Part shown: one piece after another, positions 1 through 12,900 of the stretch
How the letters are laid out: each line of letters starts with the position of its first letter
Position numbering within the stretch: the stretch's first letter is position 1
DNA from: Gordius sp. MW1
Taxonomy: Eukaryota > Nematomorpha > Gordioida > Gordea > Gordiidae
Direction of reading: 5' to 3'
DNA: 64,000 nucleotides
NCBI GenBank assembly: GCA_964036665.1
Contig: OZ038527.1
Location: forward strand, 22,291,901 to 22,355,900
Notes under the pieces: model-generated
Seen by the model: the letters and a program-made list of their open reading frames with translations, nothing else
Databases searched by the model: none
What the model was told of the DNA's origin: nothing
Position numbers and translations under genes: made by a program

Positions 1-517
1 TTAATAAATTCTAGGATTTTTCGCATCTTTAATGAGCCCTCAGTTAATTTTCGCTTGTGTAGTCGAAGAGGACAGCTCTTTCTTTTTAGGAGGGGAAAGA
101 GGCTAAAATTTTGTCTTTGCGTCGAACTGCCCCTCCTTGATATGCCATTGATTAAATTAAGTATCAAATATGGCCAATTAATTCATTATTAACCTTCAAT
201 GATAGTGCCTTGAGATTAAATAACAACAAAATAAAAATGATATTTTACCATACCAATTTAGAAATAAATAAAATGAGTTTTATTTATACATGAATATAAA
301 TATGTTCATTAATTATAATCTATTTAATAAAATAATTTAGAATACAAATCATTTAATTAATAGGGATATAAGCAAAATATAGCAAAAATTACCTATAACA
401 ATCTAGACAATTACTTAAATAAAAAACTTAGTGTACTAATTAATTGCAATTTTCTAAAAGGAGTTAAGTAATGGGAACTAGTTAACTGAAACATATGGCT
501 TAAACGAGTTGAAGATA
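1..517. other. AT-rich left flank, no gene seen
   Basis: I see no exon with coding character, no RNA gene and no clear repeat here. It is the genomic sequence left of the MULE insertion. Confidence 0.5.
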
Positions 518-527
518 GTCAAATTCG
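518..527. repeat. Left target-site duplication of the MULE
   Basis: GTCAAATTCG, identical to 6835-6844. Confidence 0.8.
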
Positions 528-837
528 GGCCATGGCTACACCTACCATTTATTTTAGTAAGCGCAACGTTTCGAAAAATGCGTTTCTTATAATTACCATC
601 ACGAACACGTTCGGCAATTTGTTTGTTTACGTGTAAAGAATAGCCATTTGTAAAACAACATGGCTGACAAATGTAAAAAACATATAAGTGTGTAATTACT
701 TATAAATAGTTGTTTTAATCTAAAATTTAGGTAATATCTAAATATTGGAATTCAAATCAAAGTTTTATGTAATTAATTTATGCAATTTTTCTAAGTTTCA
801 AGTTAAATGAATATCAAAACAATTAAATTTAAATGTC

Positions 838-1300
838 TTGCACTTTATAATATAAAAATGAGAATTGCATATATGTCTAGGTTCTTATTTAATTTTATTA
901 ATAAAGCTAACCTTATTAAAAATGTATAGATCATTTTAGTTAATTTTAACACAGATGGAAGAGTTTTTGCACTATATAATATAAAAATGAGAATTGTATA
1001 TATGTCTAGGTTCTTATTTAACTTTATTGATAAAGCTGACCTTATTAAAAATGTATAGATCATTTTAGTAAATTTTAACACGAGTTTTTGCACTATATAA
1101 TATAAAAATGAGAATTGTATATATGTCTAGGTTCTTATTTAACTTTATTGATAAAGCTGACCTTATTAAAAATGTATAAATCATTTTAGTAAATTTTAAC
1201 ACAGATGGAAGAGTTTTTGCACTATATAATATAAAAATGAGAATTGTATATATGTCTAGGTTCTTATTTAACTTTATTGATAAATCTGACCTTTATTAAA
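838..1300. repeat. Tandem repeat, about 130-bp unit, 3.6 copies
   Basis: Units begin near 838, 968, 1089 and 1219 with TGCACT(A/T)TATAATATAAAA. The step is 130, 121 and 130 bp; the short step lacks a 9-bp piece (GATGGAAGA). The last part of the same unit reappears right after the LTR element at 5823-5880, so the LTR element landed at the right edge of the array. The 82-residue minus-strand reading frame over the array is just the repeat read twice and is not a gene. Confidence 0.85.
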
Positions 1301-1388
1301 TACAATAACAAATTGATAAAAGACTGTAATAAATAATTTAGTATAAAATGCATCTTTTATTAACCATAAATTATAATATCAAAACGTA

Positions 1389-1589
1389 TGTAGCGACATG
1401 AACATTGAGAAGGTAGCAAGTCGACGAAACACATATGTTTTGATCTTCCTCCAATTTCCTCGGTTCATATTATTAACGTTCGCTCGCGTTTCGCTTATAT
1501 GTTTGTTTGATTCCCTGTTGTTATAACAAATTCATACTCTCCTAACTCAATAGTTTAAACATTACTAAAGTGGTGAATTAAATACCACA
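1389..1589 (+). repeat. 5' LTR of the Gypsy element
   Basis: 201 bp, TG...CA ends, about 98% identical to 5622-5822. The next bases, TTGGTGACC, mark the presumed primer-binding site; I did not identify the tRNA. Confidence 0.92.
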
Positions 1590-1610
1590 TTGGTGACCGT
1601 CCGACGTGAT

Positions 1611-2300
1611 ATGGATACACAATCGTCTGACAATTCAACTCTCTACAATGAGACAGCATCCAACACTCCCACCAAGGCAAACACATCACCAGTATACATC
1701 AAGCTACCTACATTTCACCTGAGAAACATCCAAATCTGGATAGCTCAGGTCGACGCAATATTTTCCACTAGGAAAATCACATCAAGAGTCAAGTATGCTT
1801 ACCTTTTAGAATCTCTCCCGGTTGAGATAGCCGAAGAAGTGGCCGACCTTATACTTAACATCCCAGATGAAAACCCTTATGAGGTGTTAAAGCAAGCCTT
1901 AATCAAAAGAATGGGTGAGAGTGAAGCAAAAAGAATAGACAAGCTGTTCAAAGACATATATTTGGGAGACAAAACACCGTCCCAATTGCTTAGGCATTTG
2001 AAGAGCCTTGTCGGGGAACATCAAGTGAGTGATAAAATTCTAAAAACCCTTTGGACACAAAAACTTCCAAGGGAGGTAACAGTTATCTTAACATGCGTAG
2101 GAGAAGAAAAGTCTCTGGCACATTTGGCTGAGGTGGCAGACAAAATCTACGAAGACATATACGGCCAACACGGCCAACAGCGTAGCTTCCATAGCAAGCC
2201 CTCAAATGAGCCAAACAAACGAAGTCCAGGAACTGGTAAAAATGGTCGCACAGTTGGAATTGAAAGTAAACCAGCTGGTCAATCAGCCACCACAAAGTAA
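1611..2300 (+). CDS. Gag of the Gypsy element
   Basis: This is the capsid-like protein of the LTR element. I start at ATG 1611, because the longer frame from 1590 begins with TTG just inside the LTR border. The region around residues 17-60 has the pattern KLPTFHLRNIQIWIAQVDAI and later SLPVEIAEEVADL, followed by PSQLLRHLKSL and LAEVADKIYE, all typical of the Gag of animal Gypsy elements. A zinc-binding segment with CWYHHKF ... CTQPC spacing follows in the overlapping +1 frame (about 2345-2425), which suggests that Gag and Pol are joined by frameshifting or that a base was lost here. The frame is open over its whole length. Confidence 0.85.
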   Translation: MDTQSSDNSTLYNETASNTPTKANTSPVYIKLPTFHLRNIQIWIAQVDAIFSTRKITSRVKYAYLLESLPVEIAEEVADLILNIPDENPYEVLKQALIKRMGESEAKRIDKLFKDIYLGDKTPSQLLRHLKSLVGEHQVSDKILKTLWTQKLPREVTVILTCVGEEKSLAHLAEVADKIYEDIYGQHGQQRSFHSKPSNEPNKRSPGTGKNGRTVGIESKPAGQSATTK

Positions 2301-2306
2301 AAAGGT

Positions 2307-5300
2307 TTGGAGATCCTCAAGCAGATCACGGTCAACATCAAGACACCGTCGGGAAGAAATTTGTTGGTATCACCACAAGTTCAAGGGTATGGCATGCACA
2401 CAACCATGTGCATTTGCCTCAAACTCCCAGTCAAAAAACTAACTGACCTTTCCATTCAGGCGACTTCCGGAAACGGTCATAAACAAAGTCGCCTTTTCTA
2501 CATCATTGATAGTACGTCAGGACATAAATTTCTGATTGATACAGGAGCTGACGTGTCCATCATTCCAAGACCCGTCAATTCACCTAAGGTACCAAATGGT
2601 CCAGTATTGCAGGCGGCCAATAATAGCAATATCTCTACCTATGGACAAAAGATGTTGTCCATCAATCTAGGTCTGAGACGCCCATTACAGTGGTTTTTTC
2701 TGATCGCCGAGGTACACACCCCTATCATTGGAGCCGACCTCTTGCACCAATACAACATCATCGTAGATGTCAAAAACCAGCGATTAATTGATGGTCTGAC
2801 TCACGTAACTTCAAAAGGAATTTCCACCCATCATCAAACGTTAGGAATCCGCATAGCTCTCTCGAGTCAGGACTCTAAGTTGGAATCTGTGATCAACAAC
2901 TTTCCATCAATCCTAACTCCTTTAAATTTCACCCAACAAATTTCAACTAACGACATCTTTCACCACATAGCAACAAAAGGGCCGGCACAATACGCACGTC
3001 CAAGGCGACTTACTGCTGAAAAACTTAATGTTGCTAAGAAAGAATTTGAATATATGTTGGAACTGGGAATCATAAGGAAATCTAAAAGCAACTGGGCGGC
3101 ACCAATACATTTGGCTGCTAAAAAATCAGGTGACTGGCGTCCGTGTGGAGATTATAGAGCCTTGAACAAAGTCACCGTACCAGACAGGTACCCAATTCCT
3201 CACATTCACGACTTCACAGCTAACCTTCACGGAAAAGCCATTTTTTCCAAGCTGGATTTAGTTAGAGCCTATCATCACATCCCGGTAGCGCCGGACGACA
3301 TCTGTAAACCAGCCGTGACGACACCATTCGGTCTTTACGAATTCACGAGGATGCCGTTTGGTCTAAAAAATGCAGCCCAAACGTTCCAAAGATTCATAGA
3401 CGAAGTTTTGTGATGACTGAATTACGCCTACACATTGACGATGCACTCATAGCAAGGGGCTCAGAAGAGGAACACGAGGTACATCTAAAGACCGTCTTGC
3501 AACGACTCCAATTGTACGACCTCAGGATCGACCCTGCAAAATGTCAATTTGGAGAGCGAGAAGTAGAGTTCCTGGGTCACAAAGTTTCGGCCGCAGGTAT
3601 TATTCCTTTACCAGAGAAGATTGAGGCTATTAAAAACTTTGCAACGCCAGTTTCATGTAAACAACTCCGAAGATTCTTAGGCATGATCAACTTCTATCGA
3701 AGATTTCTGCCCAATATTGCTAAAACCCTAAATCCGTTGACAGACATACTAAAGAATCCGCAAAAATCTATAGCGTTCAACAAACTTCAGGAAGAAGCTT
3801 TCGACACAGCAAAATCCGCTCTAATCAATTTTACCAAGCTAAATTTTTTGAATACCAGTCCAGAAACCCAAATTACACTAACAACAGACGCCTCTAATTC
3901 AGCAGTCGGTGCGGTATTACAACAAACAATGGCCGGAGAGACTACACCAATAGCGTTTTTCTCTACTAAATTTCAGCCAACACAATCACGATACAGTACA
4001 TTTGGTCGTGAGCTTCTCGCCATTTACCTAGCAATCAAGCATTTTCGACACATCCTGGAAGGCCGAATATTTACCGTGTACACTGACCACAAACCACTCA
4101 CATACGCCTTTGACGCTAAGCCTGATAAGTACTCTCCAAGAGAGATACGACAGCTCGACCTAATCTCACAATATACCACTGACATTCGTTTCATTAAAGG
4201 CGAAGGAAACAGTAGCAGATGCTCTATCTCGGATAGGAGTAGACGCGGTAAATCTTCCAAAAATGCCAGAATTAGACGACATTAGCAAGCACCAAAAAAA
4301 CGACAAGTCTTTGGAAGGTTTAGAAGATACTACTTCACTAAAACTACAAGTATTACCCATCCCAGGGTCAGATAACAAAATCCTTTGCGATTTGTCGACT
4401 ACTAAACCTCGACCAGTCATACCTGACGCACTGAGGAGAACAGTTTTTGACCATTTTCACTCGTTATCACACCCAGGAATTCGATCCTAAAGCTCATCAC
4501 TAGTCGCGTAGTCTGGCCATCTATCACCAAGGACGTCACTAACTGGACAAGAACATGCCTAAGATGTCAACGTTGTAAAGTACACCGACACACCATTACG
4601 AAACCAGGTACTTTTAAACAACCAGATGCCAGATTCGCTCATGTCCACTTGGATGTAGTAGGACCACTACCACCCTCCAACGGGTTCACTCACATGCTAA
4701 CGGCAGTTGACCGTTTCTCGAGATGGCCCATGGCCATACCACTTAAAGAAACATCCGCCGAAGTTATCGCGGACAAATTTATCAAGAACTGGGTGGCAAA
4801 TTATGGGGTTCCGAGTACAGTTACCACAGATAGGGGATCCCAGTTTCCGTCACAGCTTTTTAAAGAGTTCGCGAATATTTTAGGATGCGAACACATCAAA
4901 ACTACAGCTTACCACCCGTCCGCGAACGGAGTAGTCGAACGTTTCCACAGTTAAAGGCTTCGTTAAAAGCCTCAGGAAACACAAAATGGAGTGAAGTTCT
5001 GCCCTTTGTCCTATTAGGTATCCGCACAACCATCAAGAAAGACATTGGTCGCACACCGGCGGAAGTGCTATACGGGACTAACTTAAGTCTCCCAGTAGAT
5101 TATTTCTCACAAGAAACAACGCAACAATCAGCAGAACAAGTACATGAATTCGTCGAGAAGTTGAGAGAAGCGATGATGGCGTCGCCGTACCCCGTGCCAC
5201 ACCACCATGGAGAAACAAAAGAACAGGTAAATCGATACCTGTGGGAAACACCGCAAGTGTTTGTCAGAAATGATACAGTACGCAAACCACTCACCCCACC

Positions 5301-5553
5301 CTACCATGGGCCCTTCAAAGTCTTACTTCGTAGACCAAAGTACTTTATAATCAAGAAAAATGGAAAAAAGGACTCCATATCAATCGACCGATTGAAGCCC
5401 GCTCATGTAGAAAGCAAAAAACCGGTACATAATCAAGAAACCTCCCTCAAGAAACCTATTTCACAAGAACCAGAGCAGGAACAACAACCAGTCAAAACCA
5501 CTCGCAGTGGCAGACATGTCCCTTGGCCCAAAAGACTTTGCCAATACAAGTGA
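2307..5553 (+). pseudogene. Pol of the Gypsy element (protease, RT, RNase H, integrase), broken
   Basis: Domains appear in order but in several frames. Aspartic protease: [10 protein letters not shown] near 2540-2570. Reverse transcriptase: [12 protein letters not shown] and [18 protein letters not shown] near 3250-3375. A stop at 3411-3413 cuts the frame just before the catalytic Asp-Asp segment (read as HIDDALIA near 3435). RNase H: TTDASNSAVGAVLQQ and YTDHKPLTYAF at 3880-4110. Integrase: a degraded HHCC finger near 4455-4580, DVVGP near 4655, TTDRGSQF near 4825 and the NGVVERFH glutamate near 4930, then a shift into the frame that runs to 5553. Multiple breaks in different places mean the copy is dead. 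Confidence 0.9.
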
Positions 5554-5621
5554 TACACAGGCGAGATGTCCACCTAATCGATCGTTTAGTGTTACTCCAA
5601 ACAATCTAGGGGGAGAATATC

Positions 5622-5822
5622 TGTAGCGACATGAACATTGAGAATGTAGCAAGTCGACGAAACACATATGTTTTGATCTTCCTCCACTTTCCTTGGTTCA
5701 TATTATTAACGTTCGCTCGCGTTTCGCTTATATGTTTGTTTGATTCCCTGTTGTTATAATAAATTCATACTCTCCTAACTCAATAGTTTAAACATTACTA
5801 AAGTGGTGAATTAAATACCACA
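5622..5822 (+). repeat. 3' LTR of the Gypsy element
   Basis: 201 bp, pairs with 1389-1589; followed by the target duplication CGTA. Confidence 0.92.
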
Positions 5823-6139
5823 CGTATACATCATTTTAATAAATTTGGGAATTTTAACACAGGTGGAAGAGTTTTTTGCACTTCAATAGGTTTGCTTTAC
5901 TGCTTAAAGATTAAACCTAAAAAAATTGTATAATATAATTAATATATATTAATTTACTAGTGTCCTTTTTCAATCTACCATTGCCTTTCCTAAACTTTGG
6001 AGGCAATTTAATAGACTCAAATCTATTTTCAATACCTAAAAAGTTTACCACAGTTTAAATTTAATTACTTTTTAGAAAAGGCTGTTGAGAATCACTAATA
6101 TCATAATTATTAGTAACTATGTTGGATTGCCTACATCTT

Positions 6140-6715
6140 AATTATGAAATTAACGATAAAACTTAAGTTACTTGCAGCCATTCTGAAAATGTCAGGGACT
6201 CTACGTTCTAACATATTAGCTTTGAAATGTTCAATACCGATGAAATACTTATCAAACAACTTATCATCCATCTCACATGCTATGGAATTTAATTCTGAAG
6301 TTATGGTCTGGAATTTTTTGTATTTTTGGACAATGATCTTTCAATTGTAGGCACATTGTCAATTTGAATGATAACCTCATTTTCAGAATCCAAATTAATT
6401 GGCCCAGATTTTACCCATTTCTCTGGGCATAATTTAGTGTCAAATATTCAATGTTGTTAAATTTCCTTGCCTTAAAGAGGTGACAACAAGGCAACAATAT
6501 GCTGCTTTGAAAGCCACATGAGCATGTGGTTTCTGTGATATTAAATTGCTCCCCATTAACTAGAAAACTTTTATCTGATATGTGTGAGAAATCCAAACAT
6601 TTTGATAAGTTGATATGTTCCAAAACAATTTAAAAGCATATTTGGTTAGCTTTTCCCTAAATTTGTATTCACATAAGTTTACAGAAAATAAGACAGCCTC
6701 TTGAATTGCGCTATT
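6140..6715 (-). pseudogene. SWIM-finger protein fragment inside the MULE (transposase-like)
   Basis: Reading right to left, three stretches in different frames form one degraded protein. The first (about 6715-6625) contains YKFREKLTKYAF. The second (6623-6411) contains TCSCGFQSSILLPCCHLF, a CxC...CxH SWIM zinc finger. The third contains PEKWVKSGPI and then SELNSIACEMDDKLFD near 6300. SWIM fingers sit at the C-terminal side of many MULE transposases and of ZSWIM proteins derived from them. The location between MULE ends supports the transposase reading. At least two frameshifts and a stop make it nonfunctional. Confidence 0.65.
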
Positions 6716-6834
6716 TAATTATAAACAACGACATCATAATACCGATCATTTGTTGATCGGAAAATGGTTATTATGAGAAACGCATTTTTCAAAAGGTTGC
6801 GCTTACTAAAATAAATGGTAGGTTAGCCATCGCC

Positions 6835-6844
6835 GTCAAATTCG
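6835..6844. repeat. Right target-site duplication of the MULE
   Basis: GTCAAATTCG, identical to 518-527. It lies 69 bp before the CTR-A start codon. Confidence 0.8.
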
Positions 6845-6912
6845 CACTAAGTTTAGTTTTCAGCTGTTTCAAATAATTAATTTTTCTAATTTCCCAAATT
6901 AATCGTTTGAAA
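6845..6912 (+). promoter_or_regulatory. Short region between MULE end and CTR-A start codon
   Basis: Only 78 bp separate the right end of the MULE (6834) from ATG 6913. Any further upstream promoter of CTR-A must lie in or beyond the transposon, or the transcript must start here. I see no TATA box or metal-response element that I would defend. Confidence 0.3.
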
Positions 6913-9900
6913 ATGGAGCACGATCATCATAATCATGATTCTCATGATGTATTAACCACATCTACTAACTCTAGCTTTCTCGAAACGACTATTACAACCG
7001 TCGCATCGACTTTACTAGACGCCTTTAATGCTACATTAAATCCTCATTCCATGCATGATCATCATCATATGCATGATGATACCAGCGCTAATGTTTCGGG
7101 TACAGAAAATTCTGTGCCTAGTCATAATCACGATATGCACAGTGGACACGATTCAACAGGCCATGCAGTATAAATATTTGTTTTTGTAAATTAATGTGAA
7201 TTAAATTAATAAAACCATTATAAATACAATGACTAATTTGATTTTATATTTCAATGTAGATGGCATTTCATTTTGGGCACAATCAAGTATTATTTTTCAA
7301 TGCATGGAACATCAACTCACCAATAAGTAATGATAATGTTATTTATTTTGTCTAAGTTATTTGCATTTAGAAAATAAGTTTAATTGTAAGGGCTTAGTTT
7401 TTGGGGATGGTGAATATTTTATAGGATGAAAAATATATTTTTTCAATAGTTAGTAAAATGTAACTTGTTGATTCATAATAAAAAGAATATGTATATTAAT
7501 GTTTAATTATAAATTTAATTAATTAATATTATGTCAATTTTTTAATTTTGCACATAATCTTAAGTGTCCATTACTCCCTTGATAAGTTTTCATTTTTTTC
7601 GAATATAAAGTCATAAATTACCACTAAAATGTCTCTTTATGTGCCTGATAAAAAATGTATGAAAATAAAATAATATGCTATTGTTTGCATCCTCTGAATT
7701 TTAGAGTGCCATTATATAAGTTTAGACTGGTATACTTAGTTTTAGGACTTCTCTGGCAATTAATGATTTTGCTCATTTTTTGAGTATTGTACAGTTAACC
7801 CAATTAATATAAGTAGTAGCTGTGCTATTATAATAATTTTAGACACCTTTATTTTATATGTTAGTATAAATATAGAGTTTTACAGAATGTTAAATTTTGT
7901 TATTTAAATTAGTCTATTGCCATAGTGTGAAAACTGTTTTAAAAGTTTCATCTGTATCAACCATGCCAAAATATATTTTTTAATTAATATAACCCTATAT
8001 TTGATATGAAAATATAATTTTACATAATATCAATGAGTTCCTTAAGGTATTATTTTTCATTTGCAAACAAACGTTTTTATTCTTCCTGAAATTGTTTAGA
8101 TTTTGTATCGAAAAATATTTAATTTTAATTAATCGATTTTCGTTAATTGATTTCACCTACGTACCAAGCGCAAATATTCACGGAAATTAGATGACGTATT
8201 ATATGGAACCTAAAATGGAAGTTGCCGCAGACCAGTTTTATTCACTTCTAAGGCATTAAATATTAAATGTTAAAAATTATTAATAAAATGGGAAAATATC
8301 ATTTTTTTATTAGAGGTAAGTGTAAGTTATATAGGCGGAAGAGTTATAGGTTATATTCAAACTAATGTTCGTGACTTTCATTTCAAGGTTACCTCAAAGT
8401 TTTGGCAACTTGGTAGAAGCTCCAAGTTCTATATTTTTTCGAGGCTTTTACATTCTAGTCGGAACTAAAATTTTTGATTGCATCTAATTTATTATATTTA
8501 CTAATTAAGCATGATTCTAAAAGATGTTTTAATCGTTTTTATCTGACCGAGATAATTTACCAAATTTAGATAATTTTAAGCTTATTTTAATATTATCTCT
8601 ATTATTCCCATATTTAATAAAATTGACTTTTGACCCGTTATAGGGATGGAGGAAATCAACCGTATTATTTTTAAGCCACCCTCAGGTTTCCCTGCTGGGC
8701 TTAATTCATTTAGAGCGAGGATAGAATAAGCTTTGCCCGCTGTTTTGCGTTTAATAAATTGCATCGTAAAATGAATTTTGTTTTTATAAAACACCATAAT
8801 AATTTACACCATAGGCTCCTTATTTCTCCGTTTTTCTTGATTGGGCGGGGCGGGGGGTTAAAATTTAGTAAATTTTGCAATTGATTTAATACATCGACCA
8901 TTCTTAGTTGTTTTAGCTTAAACATAGACTTATAAGTCAATAGACAGGCGACCAGCTGATTTTTGCCTAAAAATTATTTAAGTGGTGAGATTTTTTCGTT
9001 GTGCGCAATTGTGCAGGTATAATTGCAAAAGTTATGGAAGAAATATGATAACACAAAGGATTATCCTTAGGAATGTTTAGCGTTTAATAATAATTCAACA
9101 AAATGCGAAGCGTTTACTTTGTTAAAATGTACTTCAAACATGGAGGCTTACAACCCTTACTTAATATATTAGTCAGCTGATCGCTAAACTAAAAGTCCAT
9201 GGTCCTAAATATCAATTACCGCTGGGGGCTTGAGCTTAAATCGTCATTTTGAGTCCCCCAAAAGTCGCACATATATATGATTTTAACCTCAAAAATATCG
9301 ATCTTGACATTATTATTGTCGTGTAGAGGAGGAAGGAATGGCTTGAGTCCAATTAGTATAAAAGTATCTGGTGGGTGACATTGTCGCGTTTTCCTACGCT
9401 ATCGCATTAATTAATTTTAACGAAGAAAAACCCGTTTTCATATCTCCTATGTTATTTTACCCCGCTTACGTTTCCGCCTTTACTAGCGCTGGGTTGGTTG
9501 GCCAAGGGAAGTATAAATGTTATATAAGCGTAGCGGGGGCTTAGCTAATATTAGAATTAGAGCGGGCTTGGGCATAGCCAAGGGGGCAGGGACGGGCGGC
9601 TGCCCCCTATAAATCGAAAAAATTGGTTGAAATTTATTAAAATTCTGGCTAAAATTTCAAAAAAAGATCATTTTGCCCCTCCCTAAATCAATATTGCCCC
9701 CCCCTCTAATTCGAATGCTGGCTACGCCCATGAGAGGGGGTCTTTTAATAAAGTTTTAAATATAATTTTCTAATCATAAAGTAAAATAGTATTTTTCCTT
9801 CCTCTTCTCCCCCTGATTGTGTTTGTTTGTGTATTAGAGGTGTGCATTTTGATCCGATCCGATCCGAGGGGTTTTTTTTTATCCATCCGATCCGAGTTTT

Positions 9901-12900
9901 TTGAAATCTAAATCCGATCCCGAGTTTTTTAAAATTTAAATGCGATCCGATTCGATCCGAAATTTTTAAATTAAAATTTTACGAACAGAACTTTTTATTG
10001 ATGATTAAATTCAAAATACATAAAAATAAGGTATAGCAATTTTAATAGACCCGAAATAAATATAAAATTTTATTTGACTAATTCCATATTATCATATAAA
10101 AATAATAAAGAATCTAAATTTTCTGGTTTAATTCGCGTTCTTCTTTCTTCTAATGTTCTTCCAGCCGCCGAGAAATTTTTTTCCGAAGTGGTAGAGGTAG
10201 CAGGGATAGCTAAAACTTTATTTGCCAGCTTATAAAGCCTTGGCAGGACTGTTTGATATGAAACCTACCATTTCAGCAAATCTTTTTTTGAATCATATTT
10301 GCAATCTTCATTTCAAAGATAATTATGAAAAGGTATACTAAAAATTATTAATTTAATTAATTAGAACTTTTAAATTTGAAAATCCGATCCGATCCGACTA
10401 AAATAAAATGTTCGGACGGATCGGATGTCGAATCGGATTGATCCGTGCACACCTCTAATGTGTATCAGAGGTTGAGTTTGTTAAAAAACTTCTTCAACCC
10501 GACCGGGTCTAATTTATAACTAAACTGCCCGCCTGGCCATGCCCGAAATATTAGAGCCGCCCAAAATTCTCGGCCCGAAATGATATTTTTACAAGTTTTA
10601 AACACTAATATCGTTATATTTTCCAAAATTTTGACTTAAATTTCTAATTTTTTGTTATAGGACTAGGATTAATAAATATTATACAATCAAAATCAATAAA
10701 AAAAATGGAGAAACAAAATGACTAAATATATAAAATATCATTGAGCTCCCAAAAATTGATATGATGCCCCTTTCCCCGGGGAAACCCAAAAAAGCGGGTC
10801 CGGCCTGGCTTCTTTAGTCTATATCTAAGCTTTTTTTATGCATATACGGTAAACCTGTATGACTAATATGGTGAGAAAATGGCCTATACATACCTCTGAG
10901 ACCATGCCCAATTTTTGGTTAAATTTGATTTATCCTTTTGATTAGAGCCTGTCGCCTGAACAGTTTTCAGCCCTACTCGCGCTAAAATTAATAATGGTCT
11001 CGAGGCGGGCTTGATTTAGTTGATTAAATTATAGCAAGAGAAATTTGGATTTTTATATCAATCCTTGAAAATTAAGATTTATAAGCAATAGAAGTTATCA
11101 TTTTTTACATGATAAAATAAATTTTGATTTTAAAATTTGCTCAAAAGTTTGAATTTAAAAAAGAATTAAAAATCAAAGAAGGATAAAATGAATATATTCT
11201 GCTCGGACTAAAAAAGATTCATTTTTCAGAACTAAAGGTCTGACTAACAATTTTATGAAGCAATCTGTTATAGCTCAAATTTTAATTGCTACGCAATTTA
11301 TGGGCTCGTTTTGGATGGTCCGTCCGATCCAGCTTGTAATTTTTTAATAATTGCTGTGGTAACTTATATTGATAATGACAATTTATTTGCAGCTAAAATA
11401 ATTTTATAGTATGAAATAGCGATAAGAAAGCACTCTTAGTTAGAATTCCCAAACTAAACTTAACTTCCCCAAAATGCGATATATTTCTAAATAGCCTTAG
11501 TAAAAATAGCATTTTATATTAATGCTCATGGGCGTAGTCAGCTTTGGAATTAGAGGGGGGCAATAATGATTTAAGGATGTTTAGGGAGGGGCAAAATGAA
11601 CATTTTTTAAAATTTTAGCCATAATTTAAATGAATTTCAACAATTTTTTGGATTTAGAGGGGGGCAGCCGCCCCTTCCTGCCCCCCCCCTAGCTACGCCC
11701 ATGCTAATGCGTTAGCTACGCTGTTTTATAGGTGAAATTTTACTTTTTCCACATTTTGTCATTGTGCTTCGTGTCCTCCATTTTTGAGGTCAAAAATTAA
11801 TCCCTACCTTTGTCTGTTTTAAGTGCTTTAGTAATAATATAATTAATTATACTACTGTTGTTGCAGGGACGATTGTATTTTTCTTTACTAAATTACATAA
11901 ATATAATGTCATAATCTTGCACTTTCGATTGGGACAGAAAACCGAGTTATTATTTATCTTATGAGCAGTTTAAGGGGAATTATTAGCATAAGTGCTTGAG
12001 GGGTCGTATCTCGTATGTAAGTTTGTCGAGGATATATTTGTGCTTCGCTCGTTATTGTCTTAATTGCATCACGTAGGCACTATTTTAGAGGCTGGGTATC
12101 GTAGAATTTTCGGGAAATAGTATTATTTAGGACTAGTAGTATTATATTGAATTTTAAAAGTAATTTGGCATTTTGGTTACTATTGGTATTTTTAATCAAC
12201 ACGGAAATTGTTTTAAGGATTTTTTTAGTTCCTCATTTGGGTAAGAAATTGAGGCTTTTAGTTAGGTTTTCCCTGAAATAATAATTAATTCGTTGTTAAA
12301 TATGCGATGACAGTAAAATTATAAAATACTCTACCGTTTTGAAGGGTATAGAGCCTACCTAACTAAGCATAAAAACCGATCGACTGTAGCTGCCCCTTCA
12401 ATAAACATCGATATTATCAAGTATTGAAATGTGATGTGTTTACAATAGGTGAAAAATCAATGAGAGGGCTCCCCCCCCCCCATCTATCTAAGAAAATAAT
12501 AAGATTTTATTTTGTATTTAATTATATATTAGGGGTTGTACCAAAATTGCGAGAGATTATGAAATAAGTTATGAGAGTTAAGGGTACTACGACTGTGCTT
12601 ACTTACACCTCTAGGTTCAAAGGCACTATCTTACAAAGGTATTTTAGGTTTATCCTCGGAGTAAAACCTAAGCCCCCCCCCCTTAAGAGATGGGAAGGCT
12701 TAACGCAAATTGGTTCCTTTTTTTCAGTATAGAAAATTATGATAAAGGGAAGTCGAATCAGCTGGTAGTTAAATTTTGACATCAATTGAGGGAAAGGATG
12801 GTCAAAATATAGTGATGTTTGAATATCGAAATCCCAATTTTTACTACAATGATGTATATATTAAGATTAACTATTATGAACGTAGCTAGGATCTTGCCTT

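Larger units (their letters stand above)
1389..5822 (+). mobile_element. Ty3/Gypsy LTR retrotransposon, pol broken
   Basis: Two 201-bp LTRs start TGTAGCGACATG and end ATACCACA (1389-1589 and 5622-5822). They differ at 4 positions that I can see (about 2%). A 4-bp target duplication CGTA flanks the element (1385-1388 and 5823-5826). A purine tract GGGGGAGAA at 5610-5618 precedes the 3' LTR. Order gag, protease, RT, RNase H, integrase on the plus strand identifies the Ty3/Gypsy type. Pol is interrupted by several frameshifts and stops (near 3411, 4250, 4490 and 4954), so this copy cannot be autonomous although its LTRs are young. Confidence 0.93.
528..6834. mobile_element. MULE (Mutator-like) DNA transposon carrying a nested LTR element
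   Basis: Terminal inverted repeats of about 70 bp are visible: the left end at 528-598 reads GGCCATGGCTACACCTACC and the right end, reversed, reads GGCGATGGCTAACCTACC, followed in both by a shared stretch containing TTTTAGTAAGCGCAA. The element is flanked by a perfect 10-bp direct repeat GTCAAATTCG (518-527 and 6835-6844), the target duplication length expected of MULEs (8-11 bp). Inside are a SWIM-finger pseudogene on the minus strand, a 130-bp tandem repeat and a Ty3/Gypsy element. Without the LTR insertion it would be about 1.9 kb, so it was already non-autonomous. Assignment to MULE rests on the target duplication, long inverted repeats and SWIM motif together. Confidence 0.8.
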
